Source: Mytilus edulis (lineage: Eukaryota; Mollusca; Bivalvia; Mytilida; Mytilidae). Taken from it: 64,000 nt of DNA. The translations under genes and the position numbers were made by a program. How positions within the stretch are numbered: position 1 is the stretch's first letter; each line of letters starts with the position of its first letter. The notes under the pieces are model-generated. The model saw only the letters and a program-made list of their open reading frames with translations. It made no database searches and was not told where the DNA came from. Location: the NCBI RefSeq assembly GCF_963676685.1, contig NC_092344.1, positions 47,328,830 to 47,392,829 of the forward strand, read 5' to 3'. Shown here piece after piece: positions 12,401-23,035 of the stretch.

Positions 12401-14227
12401 ATCTTTGTTCGATTATGTGATGAACATTGCAAAACAGAATAATTAATATTTAGACAAAGCTCAAAATCTGTATAGGGCAGTTATAAAACACACGTCTTAG
12501 ATGTTTGCTTTGCATTGCTACGTTCTCTTTTTGGGACAATTTTCATCCCTTTCTTAAATGACGATGCAAAAAAATTGAGATTAATTGTCATTTATGTATT
12601 TGCAACCTACAACAAGAAAGACGTACTCACCCGGTGGTCCGCCATCGTCATCCTTATTTCTGGGACTAGTTGTCTGTGCAAAGGCGTATGTTAACCTTGT
12701 ACGCCATTTATCACTTGGTTTAACTGGAGAAACTCGAAGATCATACTTCACATTTGCATCTGATAGATTGCTCTTAAACACTACAGCTCCCCAAACATTT
12801 TTCGGGTAAAGATTATGATGGTCGAGTAGGTCTTTTTCGGTATCAAATCCTATAACATTAATGTAATCGTCTTATATTTCTAATACCAAAACATATAACA
12901 GGCTATTATTTGAACTTATTTTTTTAATTATGGAATTTGCATAATTTCTTGTGCTTGAATTTTTTTTATAAATTTCATGTTTATTTGGTAATATAATGTT
13001 TTGAGTGGTTCATAACACTTTCCATACAATGTATTTTGTAAAGATAGTGTTGTGTGCGAAATAGTACATTCTATTGAAAATGTACTGTCTTTTTTTATAA
13101 TAGAAACTGTTGTGCGCAGCGCAGAACACTAATGTACAGAATAAACATGGAATTTATTAAAAATTTCAAGCACAAGAAATTATGCAAATTCCATAATTTA
13201 AAATAATTCCAACTTCAAATAATAGCCTGTAATGTATCAATAATTTTTTTTTCGAAGTTTACATCTTTCTTATTTATATATAAATGCATGCCATGTTTTT
13301 ATGTCGCATTCTTTTGCAGAATTTTTGCGAATATCTCAAATCATTTTACATTGAATTTACTATTGAAATTTTATTGTTCTTCTTTGCTTATACATGTATA
13401 TCATTATTTTTTTTAAATATTTCTATGAAAATTAAACAAAATTGGTATCGTCATAACTAAATATCATTATGAAGACCACCTAAATTGTCTCAACATAACA
13501 CAATTCATTTCCATTTTAACTTATACTATAGATTGATAACAGCAATATGTCGGACTAGATCTATAATGATAGACGATCGACGTTTTTATATGCCCCCGTA
13601 ACTAAAATCATATGTCGATATTGGCATGTTAACAGTTTTTCGTCGTTTATACTGTCAAATGATGGTAGATTATTTTGTGTCTCCTGTGCTTTCAATAAAT
13701 CAAAAACGTTATGGAAGAAAATGATTTCGTCAGTTAGTAAAGCTTTCTCGTGTTATACAAATATTCGTTAACTCAAAATTAAAATCAAGAATAAAATTGA
13801 AGTTTAATCTTTTAATTTTTTTTTAAAAACACATAAATTGTCACTTTGATATTTAACTTTTTTTTAAAATAAACTAGACAATTATGACTAAATTACCTTT
13901 AATACCAATATTTGTAAGATTGATATTCTGTGCTATAAGTGAGCTCTCCACCTCCATCATAACATCTCTGATTACAGTATTATTCGGAGCAAACAAAATT
14001 TCTCTTCGGGTGTAAACAATTGTGTTTAAGCCACTTTCGGAGAAGTTTGAATTTTTCCATATTGTATCTTGTGGATAGTCAGTCGGATCAACAAGAAGGC
14101 GTATAAGTACCAAGATTATTCCAAAAAATAAAGGCAACAATATCTCAAAAACTGTAACACATATTTTACGTTTTTGTAACGTCCAGTTCTTCCACATTAA
14201 CAATAAAAACTGACCACCCGAAGCCAT
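259..14227 (-). CDS. ABCA3: ABCA-subfamily lipid transporter (ABCA3-like), 5' half, 9 coding exons, partial
   Basis: ABCA proteins are full ABC transporters that move phospholipids or sterols across membranes using ATP. Seen here: coding exons 13897-14227, 12631-12849, 11805-12058, 10315-10552, 8911-9090, 8418-8599, 6690-6824, 4420-4549 and 259-413, all minus strand, whose splice phases join without a break to give residues 1-608. The start codon (14227) has an in-frame TGA two codons upstream. In order: TM1 near 22-46 after the family hallmark KNWTLQKR, an extracellular loop of about 190 residues, TM2-TM6 between about 238 and 450, then NBD1 with Walker A GHNGAGKT (542-549) and the Q-loop CPQHNILF (Q589). 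The LSGGQ signature, Walker B and the whole second half lie off the left edge; the family is usually 1,600-1,700 residues. Exon 8 ends in a GC donor. ABCA3 is the best match by motif memory, but other ABCA members cannot be excluded. Confidence 0.93.
738..1690 (+). repeat. Tandem satellite array A, about 93-bp unit
   Basis: The landmark (T)GAACCCTTATATATTG recurs at about 791, 921, 1014, 1109, 1194, 1287, 1381, 1474 and 1568, i.e. steps of 85-95 bp after a first step of 130. Each unit contains ATCGCGATGTATACAATGTT and a CGATGTTGTGTCAACATCG palindrome. Units diverge by a few per cent to about 15 per cent. Confidence 0.85.
1838..3075 (-). repeat. Tandem satellite array B, about 89-bp unit, inverted relative to array A
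   Basis: The landmark ACAGAAAGGTATGGACTC (with variants) recurs at roughly 2168, 2258, 2347, 2437, 2524, 2612, 2702, 2793 and 2888, about every 89 bp. The GATGTTGACACGATATTG block is the reverse complement of the array A core. Open frames across it follow the repeat and are not genes. Confidence 0.85.
4420..4549 (-). CDS. ABCA3: ABCA coding exon 8 (Walker A) with GC donor
   Basis: Residues 514-556, from [12 protein letters not shown] through [18 protein letters not shown]. The Walker A lysine and threonine are intact. The exon ends ACTG|GCAAGT, a GC-AG intron; the alternative reading frames break the [10 protein letters not shown] junction, so the GC donor is required by the protein. Confidence 0.94.
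4953..5065 (+). repeat. 85-bp direct repeat, second copy split by a Tc1 element
   Basis: AACCAGGTAAA begins at 4953 and again at 5038. The second unit is interrupted at 5065 by the Tc1 element and resumes at 6383 with TATATGAAAGGTTCCTGG, matching the first unit at 4990. This gives an independent view of the empty insertion site. Confidence 0.8.
5066..6382 (-). mobile_element. Tc1/mariner-type DNA transposon, complete ends, dead
   Basis: The ends are perfect inverted repeats (CACATGGAAAAAAGTATTGC at the left, its complement at the right, about 26 bp plus flanking TATA). TA target duplications lie at 5064-5065 and 6383-6384. At 1,317 bp the length is normal for a Tc1 element. It sits in ABCA intron 7 on the minus strand and carries a broken transposase. 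Confidence 0.88.
5455..6059 (-). pseudogene. Tc1-like transposase remnant
   Basis: Reading the minus strand from 6059: [10 protein letters not shown], a helix-turn-helix stretch ending [14 protein letters not shown], then LPRSGRP, the linker motif between the two DNA-binding halves, then an in-frame TAA near 5908. Further on (frame open 5787-5455) comes [15 protein letters not shown], equivalent to the catalytic-domain WPxxSPDLNPIExxW. The glutamate of that block is replaced by lysine, so the third acidic residue is missing as well as the frame being broken. Confidence 0.8.
6690..6824 (-). CDS. ABCA3: ABCA coding exon 7 (linker before NBD1)
   Basis: 45 codons, phase 0 at both ends. Begins [10 protein letters not shown], equivalent to the PxYWCG linker in ABCA3, and ends [10 protein letters not shown] at the edge of NBD1. 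Acceptor TTTTAG, donor AAAG|GTATCT. The exon is short and weakly conserved but fits both neighbours in phase. Confidence 0.9.
7071..8118 (-). pseudogene. Reverse-transcriptase fragment (Penelope-like or related), copy 1
   Basis: The minus-strand frame shows motif [21 protein letters not shown] and the catalytic YIDDVL, followed by a conserved tail ([33 protein letters not shown]) ending near 7370. A further 300 bp to 7071 is non-coding 3' sequence shared with the other copies. An in-frame TGA at 7985-7987 interrupts the domain upstream of motif B, and sequence N-terminal to about 8118 is absent. Family assignment is tentative: the YxDD and MGxxxAP motifs make it a retroelement, but I cannot tell a Penelope-like element from other groups. 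Confidence 0.75.
8230..8365. repeat. Possible tRNA-derived SINE remnant
   Basis: TGGTAGAGGAAGCCGCAG followed about 100 bp later by CGCCACGACCGGAGTTCG and AACCCACA looks like a degraded pol III promoter pair. It is not a tRNA gene because no cloverleaf can be drawn. Confidence 0.3.
8418..8599 (-). CDS. ABCA3: ABCA coding exon 6 (TM6)
   Basis: Residues 409-468. EGAQWSNFY is followed by the last membrane helix of the first half and [12 protein letters not shown], a strongly conserved ABCA block. Acceptor AACAG, donor CACT|GTAAGT, phase 0 out. Confidence 0.94.
8911..9090 (-). CDS. ABCA3: ABCA coding exon 5 (TM5)
   Basis: Residues 349-407 after a split alanine. Begins [20 protein letters not shown], a membrane segment, and ends [12 protein letters not shown]. 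Both blocks are typical of the region before TM6. Acceptor ATTCAG, donor ACAG|GTATGT. Confidence 0.93.
9091..10314. other. ABCA intron 4, mostly unannotated
   Basis: AT-rich intron. The only structure seen is an imperfect hairpin at about 10104-10190: AAATGGGGTTAGTAAATTCC against GGAATTAACTGACCCAATTT. Confidence 0.5.
10315..10552 (-). CDS. ABCA3: ABCA coding exon 4 (TM3-TM4)
   Basis: Residues 269-347. Opens with [10 protein letters not shown], the short cytosolic coupling segment conserved in ABCA proteins, then two hydrophobic segments and the ending FMISTFFSK, matching the family's FMVSTFFSKA. Phase 0 in, phase 1 out (AAAG|GTATGT). Confidence 0.94.
10620..10650 (+). repeat. TAGG microsatellite
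   Basis: About seven consecutive GGTA units in ABCA intron 3. Confidence 0.9.
10891..11028. mobile_element. Foldback MITE
   Basis: Imperfect inverted repeat with arms of about 50 bp: ATTGAATGCTCTTTTTTG and GTGTAAAAGCGTTGACCG on the left, CGGTCAACGCTTTTAC and AAAAAGCATTCAAT on the right, around a GC-richer loop. Non-coding, in ABCA intron 3. Confidence 0.7.
11366..11555. mobile_element. MITE family 1, copy A
   Basis: The terminal repeat TTCAATTCGCCGTTTCAG continues as AATCTATTGCATTCTGGGTA at the left and is mirrored by ACCCATAGTCCTTTAGATTC and TGAAACGGATAATTGAA at the right. A second copy lies at 59407-59563. Confidence 0.75.
11805..12058 (-). CDS. ABCA3: ABCA coding exon 3 (loop end and TM2)
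   Basis: Residues 185-268. Contains [10 protein letters not shown] and the [12 protein letters not shown] block that precedes TM2 in ABCA proteins, then TM2 (about 238-259) and the cytosolic VFEKERKLK. Acceptor TTCTAG, donor AAG|GTAAAT, phase 0 out. Confidence 0.93.
12631..12849 (-). CDS. ABCA3: ABCA coding exon 2 (extracellular loop)
   Basis: Phase 1 in, phase 1 out; acceptor TTATAG, donor CCGG|GTGAGT. Encodes residues 112-183, beginning after the split glycine as [11 protein letters not shown] and containing VWGAVVF, a conserved block of the ABCA extracellular loop, then [10 protein letters not shown]. No membrane segment. Confidence 0.92.
12898..13230. mobile_element. MITE family 2, copy A (333 bp, both ends)
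   Basis: Begins ACAGGCTATTATTTGAA and ends with its exact complement TTCAAATAATAGCCTGT. The arms extend inward over more than 100 bp (GGAATTTGCATAATTTCTTG against CAAGAAATTATGCAAATTCC), so nearly the whole element can fold. Copy B at 58521 lacks the right end. Confidence 0.85.
13897..14227 (-). CDS. ABCA3: ABCA coding exon 1 (residues 1-110)
   Basis: Starts [15 protein letters not shown], the cytosolic N-terminus typical of ABCA proteins, followed by the first membrane segment and the start of the large extracellular loop, with N-glycosylation sequons such as NFS. Ends in phase 1 at AAAG|GTAATT. A consensus acceptor (TTTCAG) at 14243-14242 suggests the 5' UTR is split by an intron just before this exon. 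Confidence 0.92.
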
Positions 14228-14241
14228 CACTCAAAACTTAT
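14227..14241 (-). promoter_or_regulatory. 5' leader and start context of ABCA
   Basis: A TTTCAG acceptor ends at 14242. The exon then reads ATAAGTTTTGAGTG before ATG, with the in-frame TGA fixing the start. The upstream non-coding exon and promoter were not found. Confidence 0.6.
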
Positions 14242-14759
14242 CTGAAATGTAAATTATATATATATCAGCTAAATTTTCGATTCATTTTAAAGATTTCTTT
14301 GTATTTCAAGGGATGACTGTTGGCGCAATTAAGCCCAAGCACAACTTAAACCAATGGTAAAGTCCGTAAGTTGCATTACTTATAAGTTAATGATTCATTT
14401 ATTTTATGCTTTTAATGAATAATCTACTCTTAATGTGTTCACATACTTTAGCAACTTTTAGCTCTGAACACATCTGGTTGAAGTTTGCGTCGCTCGGAAA
14501 AAACAAAAATTATTTAACATCGGTTCGCCTAGCTTTAAATACTTTTTTCAAAATCTTCTATACATTTCCTAAATAGCTGAATTGAATTATCGTCTCCAAA
14601 GTGCTATATTCTTCGTTGATTCATATGGGGAATGAAGGACGATGACCTATCAATATCTCTATTAATATACAAAAAAAAATAATTATTACGAAACTAGCTG
14701 AACAAACAATTCAATAACCATAGGAAGTATAAAGTACTTGCACCGTTTGACAGGGAAAT

Positions 14760-16054
14760 CAGGGGTTAAAAAATCCACTAGCCTGACGCCCGGGACTAGA
14801 TCATTTGCGCCTCGGGCAATCAAAACTTTAACCCAATATGCCCGACGGACTAGTAACAAAACATTATTGGCGTTTCCAAAATAGATAGTGGAAAATCCCT
14901 TCATCCCTATTCTATCTTAGTCAATCAGATTCAATTACGTCATCCGGGATTCAATGCATTTGAACTGGTTTGTACAGGTCTAGGGTTGCATTCAATATCG
15001 TAGCGGCTACTTAGGGCTATGCAGATTTATGACTATTGAACGAGTAGCTAGCCTAGCTGCTACATAGATATTGATAGCAGCTAGGCTAGCTACTCGTTCA
15101 GTAAACAAAAATCTATGTAGCACTACGTAACCCTACGATATTGAACGCAACTCTGTTGTACAGTTACATGTTTTAAAAATAGAACAAATAACTCAGGGTG
15201 GCCAGATATCATCTATTGATTACAATATCTCACACTTTTAATATCGATTTCTCAGTACAGGGGGTATTGTACATTGCTTCTGTCGAGATTTTCAATTAAT
15301 CGGTAGATGAAGGGGGTACTATTGAGGCTGAAAATTCATCTAGAAAAAATGTAAAATACAATCGGGAAAAGCGGAAAAGAACATATCTAGTGACATGGAC
15401 AGAAAGATTCCCCTGGGCAAGGTCGGCTGTGGCGCCAGGATGAAATTTCCAAGACCATGTTCTGCGAATATTGCCAGTGTTTTCCCGAGCATCCCAATAA
15501 AAGGTCTCCCTTGAAAGTTTCCTTAAATGATATATAGATATAGAAATGCCCAGTGACTCCCCTTATATTATTAAACACTGTGCTTGTTGTATTCTTGTAC
15601 TTGTCTTAATAAATATTTTTTGGTTTGGTTGTTATTTTTTTTTTTGTTTTTTTTTTTTATATAACATTGTGTCTTAATCATATTGAATCACTTGTAATCA
15701 TTTGTATGTAATTAATGTTGATTGTTCTGCTCCTTGTGGGCGCTTTGATTAGCAATAAAATATTTGAATTTGTATGTGTGGACAACTAATATAATAATTA
15801 AACCACTTGTTTCACACGATAAAACCAATAAACATGTTTTCTCTGCCAGCAAATAAACTAGTTTAAAACGGTGTATAATGTCCCCTTCAAAACATGACAC
15901 CCACCATGTATTATGCAGCAAACTCTGATTTGTAAGGCATACATGGGCTAGCAGGTCAGTTTTGATGGGCTAGCAGTTCTTCGAACAGGGCTAGTAAAAT
16001 CCTGCTGCCAATAAGTCCTGGGCTAGTTATCTGTAACAACATTTTTAACCCCTG
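14760..16054. mobile_element. Possible hAT-type element with nested MITE
   Basis: CAGGGGTTAAAAA at 14760 and TTTTTAACCCCTG ending at 16054 form a 13-bp inverted repeat. Subterminal CTAG-rich motifs (GGCTAG, ACTAG) recur at both ends. The 8-bp flanks (AGGGAAAT, CGAAAACT) do not match, so insertion as one unit is unproven. No transposase seen. A foldback MITE lies inside at 14984-15152. Confidence 0.5.
14984..15152. mobile_element. Foldback MITE, near-perfect hairpin
   Basis: The outer arms GTTGCATTCAATATCGTAG and CTACGATATTGAACGCAAC enclose inner arms TGAACGAGTAGCTAGCCTAG and CTAGGCTAGCTACTCGTTCA, the latter pair exactly complementary. Non-coding. Confidence 0.8.
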
Positions 16055-16904
16055 CGAAAACTTCTGACATATATTACGAAAGTTTTGTAAGTTTACCAAG
16101 GTATATCTGACCATGGAAATATAATACTTCCATGATCTGACATCAATTTCGAAATTGCTTTGAGATATAACGAAAGTGATGTCAGTTATACTTGACAAAC
16201 AATACGAAAGCGCTGTAATTTATATCTGACATCAATTACAAAGAGTTGTCAGTTAAGTTTTACCTGACATAATTCATTGCACTGCATGCAACGACAGTAT
16301 GTATATATGAAGACTAAAACTGCACGTTCATTACATCTCGAATTAAGCAACAAGTCGAGGTTCTATTTTACTTATCATTTACGATTATCTGATAACAATA
16401 TTTTTTCATTTTCCATTTTTTAGTTTAAACTTATATTACTTAAATATATAGATTACCTCCTCAAAATTGAATTCCGCTTGCTGAAGGTGTGCACTCTGAA
16501 GATTCTGAAAAAGATCAGGTAAATTGTATTGATAAATCAATGCTAGATATTTGAAGCATAAAAGAGATACGTGAAAATGTTGCGTAGCAACCATTTTTAC
16601 ATCTGATCTATTGTCTGTGCAGTTCATTACTTCATATATATAAAAACTATAAAGACCGTTGACAAATAGAAATATAGAAATAGAAACGCGTTCTACAAAA
16701 GCTAGGGTTATAAAAGGTTCATAATAATTAATATGTCTGTATAAAATTACTTAATATACAGTTAATGTACAATGTTCATTGTTACAAAAATAGGTAACAG
16801 GTATTTGATTCATAATACATTGAGTGGGTTGAATTTTTCTTGCAAAGTATGAACATATCTTATTTCATTCCTATGTTGCTTTAAAACTTACCTACGTATT
16901 TTTA

Positions 16905-17367
16905 TGCCCCACCTACGATAGTAGAGGGGCATTATGTTTTCTGGTCTGTGCCTCCGTTCGTTCGTCCGTCTGTGTGTCCGTCTGTGCGTCCGTTCGCTTC
17001 AGGTTAAAGTTTTTGGTCAAGGTAGTTTTTGAAGAAGTTGAAGTCCAATCAACTTGAAACTTAGTACACATGTTCCCCATGATATGATCTTTCTAATTAT
17101 AATGCCAAATTATAGTTTTGGCCCCAATTCCATGGTCCACTGAACAAGAAAATGATAGTGCAAAGTTCAGGTTAAAGTTTTTGGTCAAGGTAGTTTTTGA
17201 TAAAGTTAAAGTTACATCAACTTGAAACTTAGTACACATGTTCCCTATGATATGATCTTTGTAATTATAATTCCAAATTATAAGTTTGACCCCAATTTCA
17301 CGGTCCACTGAACATAGAAAATGATAGTGCGAGTGGGGCATCCGTGTACTATGGACACATTCTTGTT
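16905..17367. repeat. Bivalve-type dispersed repeat with two internal 168-bp units
   Basis: Starts TGCCCCACCTACGATAGTAG and ends GTGGGGCATCCGTGTACTAT plus a short tail. The core is duplicated: CAGGTTAAAGTTTTTGGTCA begins at 17000 and again at 17168. This start-core-core-end layout resembles the short-ended, tandem-cored elements known from bivalves. Class not resolved. Confidence 0.7.
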
Positions 17368-17560
17368 TTATTAATTATTACAGTTCAGAAGTATTGCACA
17401 TACAACTGCATAACCTACATAAACTATATCCATATACAGTTAAGGGGTCAACTTGACCTTCGAATATAAAACTCCGTGTTATTATTTAAGTACGGTTATA
17501 ATCAAGTACACAATGACATGCAGTTTTGACTCAGAAAAAAATAAATAGATCATTCTGTCA

Positions 17561-17760
17561 CAAATAAAGGCAACAGTAGTATACTGCTGTTCGAAATTCA
17601 TAAATCGATTGAGAAAACACAAATCCGGGTAACAAACTAAAATTAAAGGAAACACATCAAATATTAGAGGAGAACAACGAAACAACAGAAACACTAAAAT
17701 ACAGAAACGAACTATAAGATAACAACTGCCATTTTCCTGACTTGGAAACAAGGAAATTAA
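17561..17760. repeat. Mussel-type dispersed repeat, copy 1
   Basis: AAATAAAGGCAACAGTAGTA, then AACAACAGAAACACTAAAAT and ACAACTGCCATTTTCCTGAC. This is a family I recognise as very common in Mytilus DNA. Shared with 18073-18417. Confidence 0.7.
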
Positions 17761-18072
17761 AAAAAGATGATTCGTCCTAAATTACACGCAACAACGGCTA
17801 ATACTGTAAATTTGATTAGATAAAGGTCATTCAACAAAGAAAACTGAAGGGAAGACATTCCAAAGTTGGTTCGCATAAAAAGAAAACCATTGACATTAGT
17901 CTCTGAATGGTTATATTAAGGTGTAAAATGGGGGATTTCGAGACAAATGCCTGTGATAAAAGTTATATTTCAAAATATACAAATAACAATAGTAGTCTAC
18001 GCTTCTATGCTGGCATGAACATTTTATGAATTGAGAATTTTGTACCAAGGGAAGATATGCAGTAATGTAGAA

Positions 18073-18417
18073 AATAAAGGCAGTAGTAGTATACCGCTGT
18101 CCAAAAGGCATAAATCAATTAAATAAAAAACAAATTCCGGTTACAAGCTCAAACCGAGGGAAACGCAACAACTATAAGAGGAAAACAAACGAACAACAGA
18201 AACACTGTAGTGCAATAAAAACAAACATAGAAACATACTATTAAATTACAACTGCCATATGATATTCCTGACTTGGTACAGGACATTCTAAGAAAGAATG
18301 GTGGGTCGAACCTGTTTTATGACTAGCCATACCTCCCGTTTTTATATGAATATAGCTAAAATGACAACGTGTCAGGAATACAATACAAACAAACGTAAGA
18401 ACACTTAGCCCCAAACT
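18073..18417. repeat. Mussel-type dispersed repeat, copy 2 (longer)
   Basis: Same family as 17561-17760, carrying on past CCTGACTTGG into TACAGGACATTCTAAGAAAG and AATGGTGGGTCGAACCTG. Confidence 0.7.
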
Positions 18418-21400
18418 ATGTATATATAATTGAAATTGATTAAAATACGGTCAATTTTCATGAGATATAAGCATCGGATGATGTATAAAGAAGGTACTAC
18501 TTTCACATAGTCTATTTTGATGGTGGTCGTTAAAAAGAGGGAAATAAATTATATGTTTAAGCTTTAAATTTTCAAATTAAATACACCATATTGATTTTGT
18601 GAAATTCATTCATATGTAACTGATGATTTTAAAAATATAAATTTCAACATTCAAATACACATTTTTATCATGTAATCTCAAAGTGAGCTTCATGCAGACT
18701 TTTTAAAGGCTTTTTGTGTTCCTTTTTTTTTTTGACAAATGTATAGGTATCTTCAATAAGATTGAATTAAACAATTTGAATAGTTTGATTGAATCAAATC
18801 GGCGTATTTCTATGTTGAAAATGGCGTAAAGAAGAACGTAGCTTTGGTTCCATGCAAAACTGCCGTGTTTTTTTTACCAGGAACACAGACAGGTATGGAT
18901 TTCTCTAGAGTGAGTCCTACTAACTGACCTTCGTGTATATCTTAAACGAATGGTTTATCTTTTGTTGTAAGACATACCAACACAAGTATGTTTAGTTTAG
19001 ACATATTTTATCGCCTATAAACTATACAAAATTGGCAAGACACATGTTTTAAACTTATTTATGTCTTTTCCTAAAGAATTTTGCTAATTCAAACATCTAT
19101 CGGTGCCCATTAAGTTAAACAAAAAGGGAAATTTAGTTGGCTTATAATTTTTGAAGACAAAATGGCAATTAAGTTAATTATTAACGTATCAAAAACGAAA
19201 TTACAGGGTTATCATTATGTCTCTAGGTATATGTAACTTCAATTGTATTTTCAATGTCAACGATGCTTGTTAGTGAAGACACGATACCAATTATATCATC
19301 GTGATTTATTCCTCATTTTACCCAATAGTTAAATAAATGGTTTCGTGAAACACAACACAGAAAATTATACAGCGAAGGGTCTGAAATGATATATAGAGTT
19401 GACGTCTTTCATTACAATTTACAGTAAATCGATGACACAATTGTGTGTTTTGATTTCATAGACATAGTCTTAGAACAAATTATAATGACTACCACAGAAA
19501 TAGAACATTGTCGATAGACATAGTCTTAGAACAAATTATATGATTACCCCAGAAATAGAATATTGTCGATAAACATACACTCACGAACGCAGAGTGGACC
19601 TGCTTATTTGTTAACCACAAGAACAGCATTGTGTATCCCAATTAAAGGATATATAAGAGATCCCATAATTATTATAAACAATACTGACCTACCAGATGAA
19701 TTAAAGGTGTGTTTTAATCCAAATGAAATGCACAAATCAATGTTTTTTAGTTATAATATTTGGCCAATAAACAGGAAAGGGAACTATTACGAAACATGAA
19801 TTTTCTATCACGTTTATGTTCATATGGCTATAAAGCGATAAATTGGAATTTACAATCTCAAAATTTATCGTTGTTAAATAAAACTCCTGATAAGAGAAGC
19901 CTTCAATAAACTTCACCTATATACCTGAAGATATCAGTACATGTACACGTTGGTATTGTGTGTCCAACATTTAATTAAGGCAAACCCTATGAAGCAACTG
20001 ATATAACGTCTTATATAAATATGCATGGATTTTTTTTTAAGAATGTTAAAAACATAATCATTTTACTCAAAGGAAACTGTAATATTGATGACTAGATATT
20101 ACTGTCTTCATTATTCCTATTTTTATTAGAACCGGCCTTCATGGGTAATTAATCCAATCTAATTAAAATACAGATCATGTGTCAAAGCTTAGCTTACGAT
20201 CTATTCTACTTTTCATTTTAAACCTTTCGATATCCTCTGGTTTTGTCGGATTAAAATACACCTTCAAAATTTTGAAGGCTGAAATTTCATTGGTTGATTT
20301 GAAAATTACAAGAACGGAAACTTAAAAGCAGCATTGCCCGATCTTTGTACGAACCGTTATAATATTATAAATTGCCAAACTGATCAAATTTTAATATGAC
20401 ATAAACAGATGTTGAACACAAGATATGTAATTTAATCAGACTGTAATCAATTGGCTGTGTATTGTTATATTTTCAAGGATAAGCAGTATAAACAAACTCG
20501 TCATAGGTAATACGATTAAAATATTAAACGTCAAACGTGTGTTTTGTCTACAACGGACTCATCAGTAACGCTCAAATAAAAAAGTAAAAACGGCCATTAA
20601 GTACGAATTTGGAGAGCAAATGAGGTCTCAAATTCCGAATTGTTTTGCCAAATAAATTTAGGGTAATCTATTTCTGGGGTAGAAAATCATCTAAGTTCTT
20701 CGAAAAATTATAAGTTTTGTAAACAGTTAATTCATAATACTATCATATGAATGATAATTCATGTCAGCATCAAAGTGCTGAGTACTAGACTGGTGATATC
20801 CTCCACCATGCAGCAGTGGCATCGACTAAGTGATTGTAAATAAACTCATCAAAGATAACCGGTAATGTTATAAACCAACTCCGTAAATTATTGCCTTAAT
20901 GTCTAGTAAAATCAGTGCCTATGAATAACAACAAGTTAGTCACGGTAAATGTTCATTATACATGTATAATACCAGTAATTACGAAACTACACGAAATTAA
21001 AAGATAGATGACCGTCAGTCTCAGGGACCACAAGAAGATATCATATTTGTCTTGTCACGATTGTAACAGACATTGCATTACTGAATGTTTCAACACATAA
21101 AACTGTTTTGTTTTGCCAAATTGTAATTTAAAAAAGAAATATAATAAAATTGCGAATAAATTTTTTAAATTATGCCTGAAACCAATGGTTTTCATTAGAA
21201 AACAACACGATGTAAAATTTAGACTAACTAAAAATTTGTCGAGCTTGGTACTATGTATCCAATTTCATGTATATTGAAAATGCATTGCCTTTATTTCGTG
21301 TATAATAAAAACTTAAGTCGGGCTTGAAAAATTAGTATGTTTAACTAAGTAATAGATAGATTAAACTTTATATACCATAATTATATTGTCATATAACTTG

Positions 21401-22180
21401 ATTTAGGATGTATTCAATGTTATCTCCTTATTCTTCTTAACAATCAACTGGTCCATATATTATATGTATCCTCGATCTTTTATAATAGACTTATTTTATA
21501 ATGTAAACTTGCACAAATCAAAGTATTATAGACCACTGAAAAATACTATTCTGACATCGGACTCAGACTTCGAATGTTGTTTACTCTTTGATCGGGTTGT
21601 TAGTCTCTTTGACAGATTCCTTTTTCAATTTCATACTATAAACTTAAATAAATTCCCAAACAGTTTCGATGTAAAGATGAAACAAAGAAGCACAAAACAC
21701 TACAGCGTCTTGTCATGTCATGGTTTTATAGCATAATCGCAAAAAGTCTATCCATTCTATCTTTGAAATACAGTTTACAAAACCAGAACTGTTACAAAAC
21801 TTTCAAAAGTCGATCATTTTCATCCACCAAATGCTTCATTTCAAGGTATATAGAAAAGGGTTAGGATAATTTTTGTATATATGTTACGCACAGTATTGGT
21901 GCCACTCAGCGTTACACGACGTTCCTAATAAAACGACGATTTTGACGTTGTTCCACGGAAAGTTTCAAACGTTGACCTTATATTCTACTCATGTGAAAAA
22001 GCCGCTTAAAGTAAAGAGATGTTCGAAGTTGCTTCTTTATATGGTTTTATTTTTTCAAGCCGGTGCAAATGCAAAATTCCATTGAACAAAATTTTAGATA
22101 CATGAACAATTTTTAATTTTTGCGAAGAATTGTCTGCAACAATAGCACAAAATGACAATTTGATGTCTTGTAAAATGATT
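18418..22180. other. Intergenic, no gene or known element seen
   Basis: AT-rich with short open frames of no recognisable content. The only regular feature is a 56-bp tandem duplication at 19459-19571 (GACATAGTCTTAGAACAAAT at 19461 and 19517). Confidence 0.5.
19459..19571 (+). repeat. 56-bp tandem duplication
   Basis: Two adjacent copies of GACATAGTCTTAGAACAAAT followed by AGAAATAGAACATTGTCGAT, differing at a few positions. Confidence 0.8.
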
Positions 22181-22181
22181 T

Positions 22182-22298
22182 AAATATATAAAAAGAAGAT
22201 GTGGTATGATTGCCAATAAGACAACTCTCCACAAGAGATCAAAATGACACAGAAATTAACAACTATAGGTCACTGTACGGCCTTCAACAATCAGTTTC
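22182..22298. repeat. Mussel-type dispersed repeat (GATGTGGTATGATTGCCAAT family)
   Basis: GATGTGGTATGATTGCCAAT, GACAACTCTCCA and TAGGTCACTGTACGGCCTTC are shared with 28937-29130; a trace is near 55475 in reverse. Confidence 0.65.
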
Positions 22299-22911
22299 TT
22301 CTATTTCTTAAAATTAAGCAATGCTCTCTCTGCCAGAAGACGTCTCCTATCTTTGCTAGTGAAATTGTAAATATTTCGTTTCTTGTTTCTGTCTCTTAAA
22401 TTCCACAATTACACGTTTATATATGTTTGTTGTAATTTGGTAATTTCGCTCCCTCAATTAATATTCAAATGCTTCTTGATTTGTCTTTGATTATGTGAAA
22501 GATGTAGGTAGTATATCGCAAGCTATTTTTCTTTTCATAATCTTATTTTATCAACACTTTAATCTTAAACAGTGACTTATAATTACATTATACTTCATAT
22601 TATTTATTTTGACATATAAGTAAGTCCACAATCTTAACATCAATCCCAATTTTATGGAAAATGTTAACTATATCATTATTTAAAAAATCTCTTGCAAAAA
22701 ACTTTATAAAATGTGCATCTTGTTTGAAAAAGAAATATGTGCTCTTATTCTGCCGTTGCCAACTTTCAATAATTTAAAGTTGGTCGGGGTCTAAATTATT
22801 TTATTTAAAAAGAAAACGTTTTCATTGATTAAATTTTTTAAATCAGGATTGTTTTACCAGGCAAATAATTAAGAAAATTTATGTTATGTAGGAATTTACA
22901 CATTTTGCACA

Positions 22912-23035
22912 TAAATCAGGCCGTTAGTTTTCTCGTTTGAATTGTTTTACATTTGTCATTTCGGGGCTTTTCATAGCTGACTATAAGGTAAGGGTTTTGC
23001 TCATTGTTGTTTGCATAAAGAAAAAATTAATTGGT
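22912..23035. repeat. Mussel-type dispersed repeat (TCAGGCCGTTAGTTTTCTCG family)
   Basis: Related stretches occur at about 31490-31610, 38180-38240 and 63700-63860, all reading CGTTTGAAT...CATTT...TTGCTCATT in the same order. Confidence 0.6.

Noticed and set aside
14760..16054. Confident hAT transposon
   Set aside because: The 13-bp ends are convincing, but the 8-bp flanks do not match and no transposase is seen, so it is listed only as possible.
21464..21736. 90-codon plus-strand open frame in the large intergenic region
   Set aside because: No recognisable motif and no neighbouring exon with matching phase; could not be supported as a gene.
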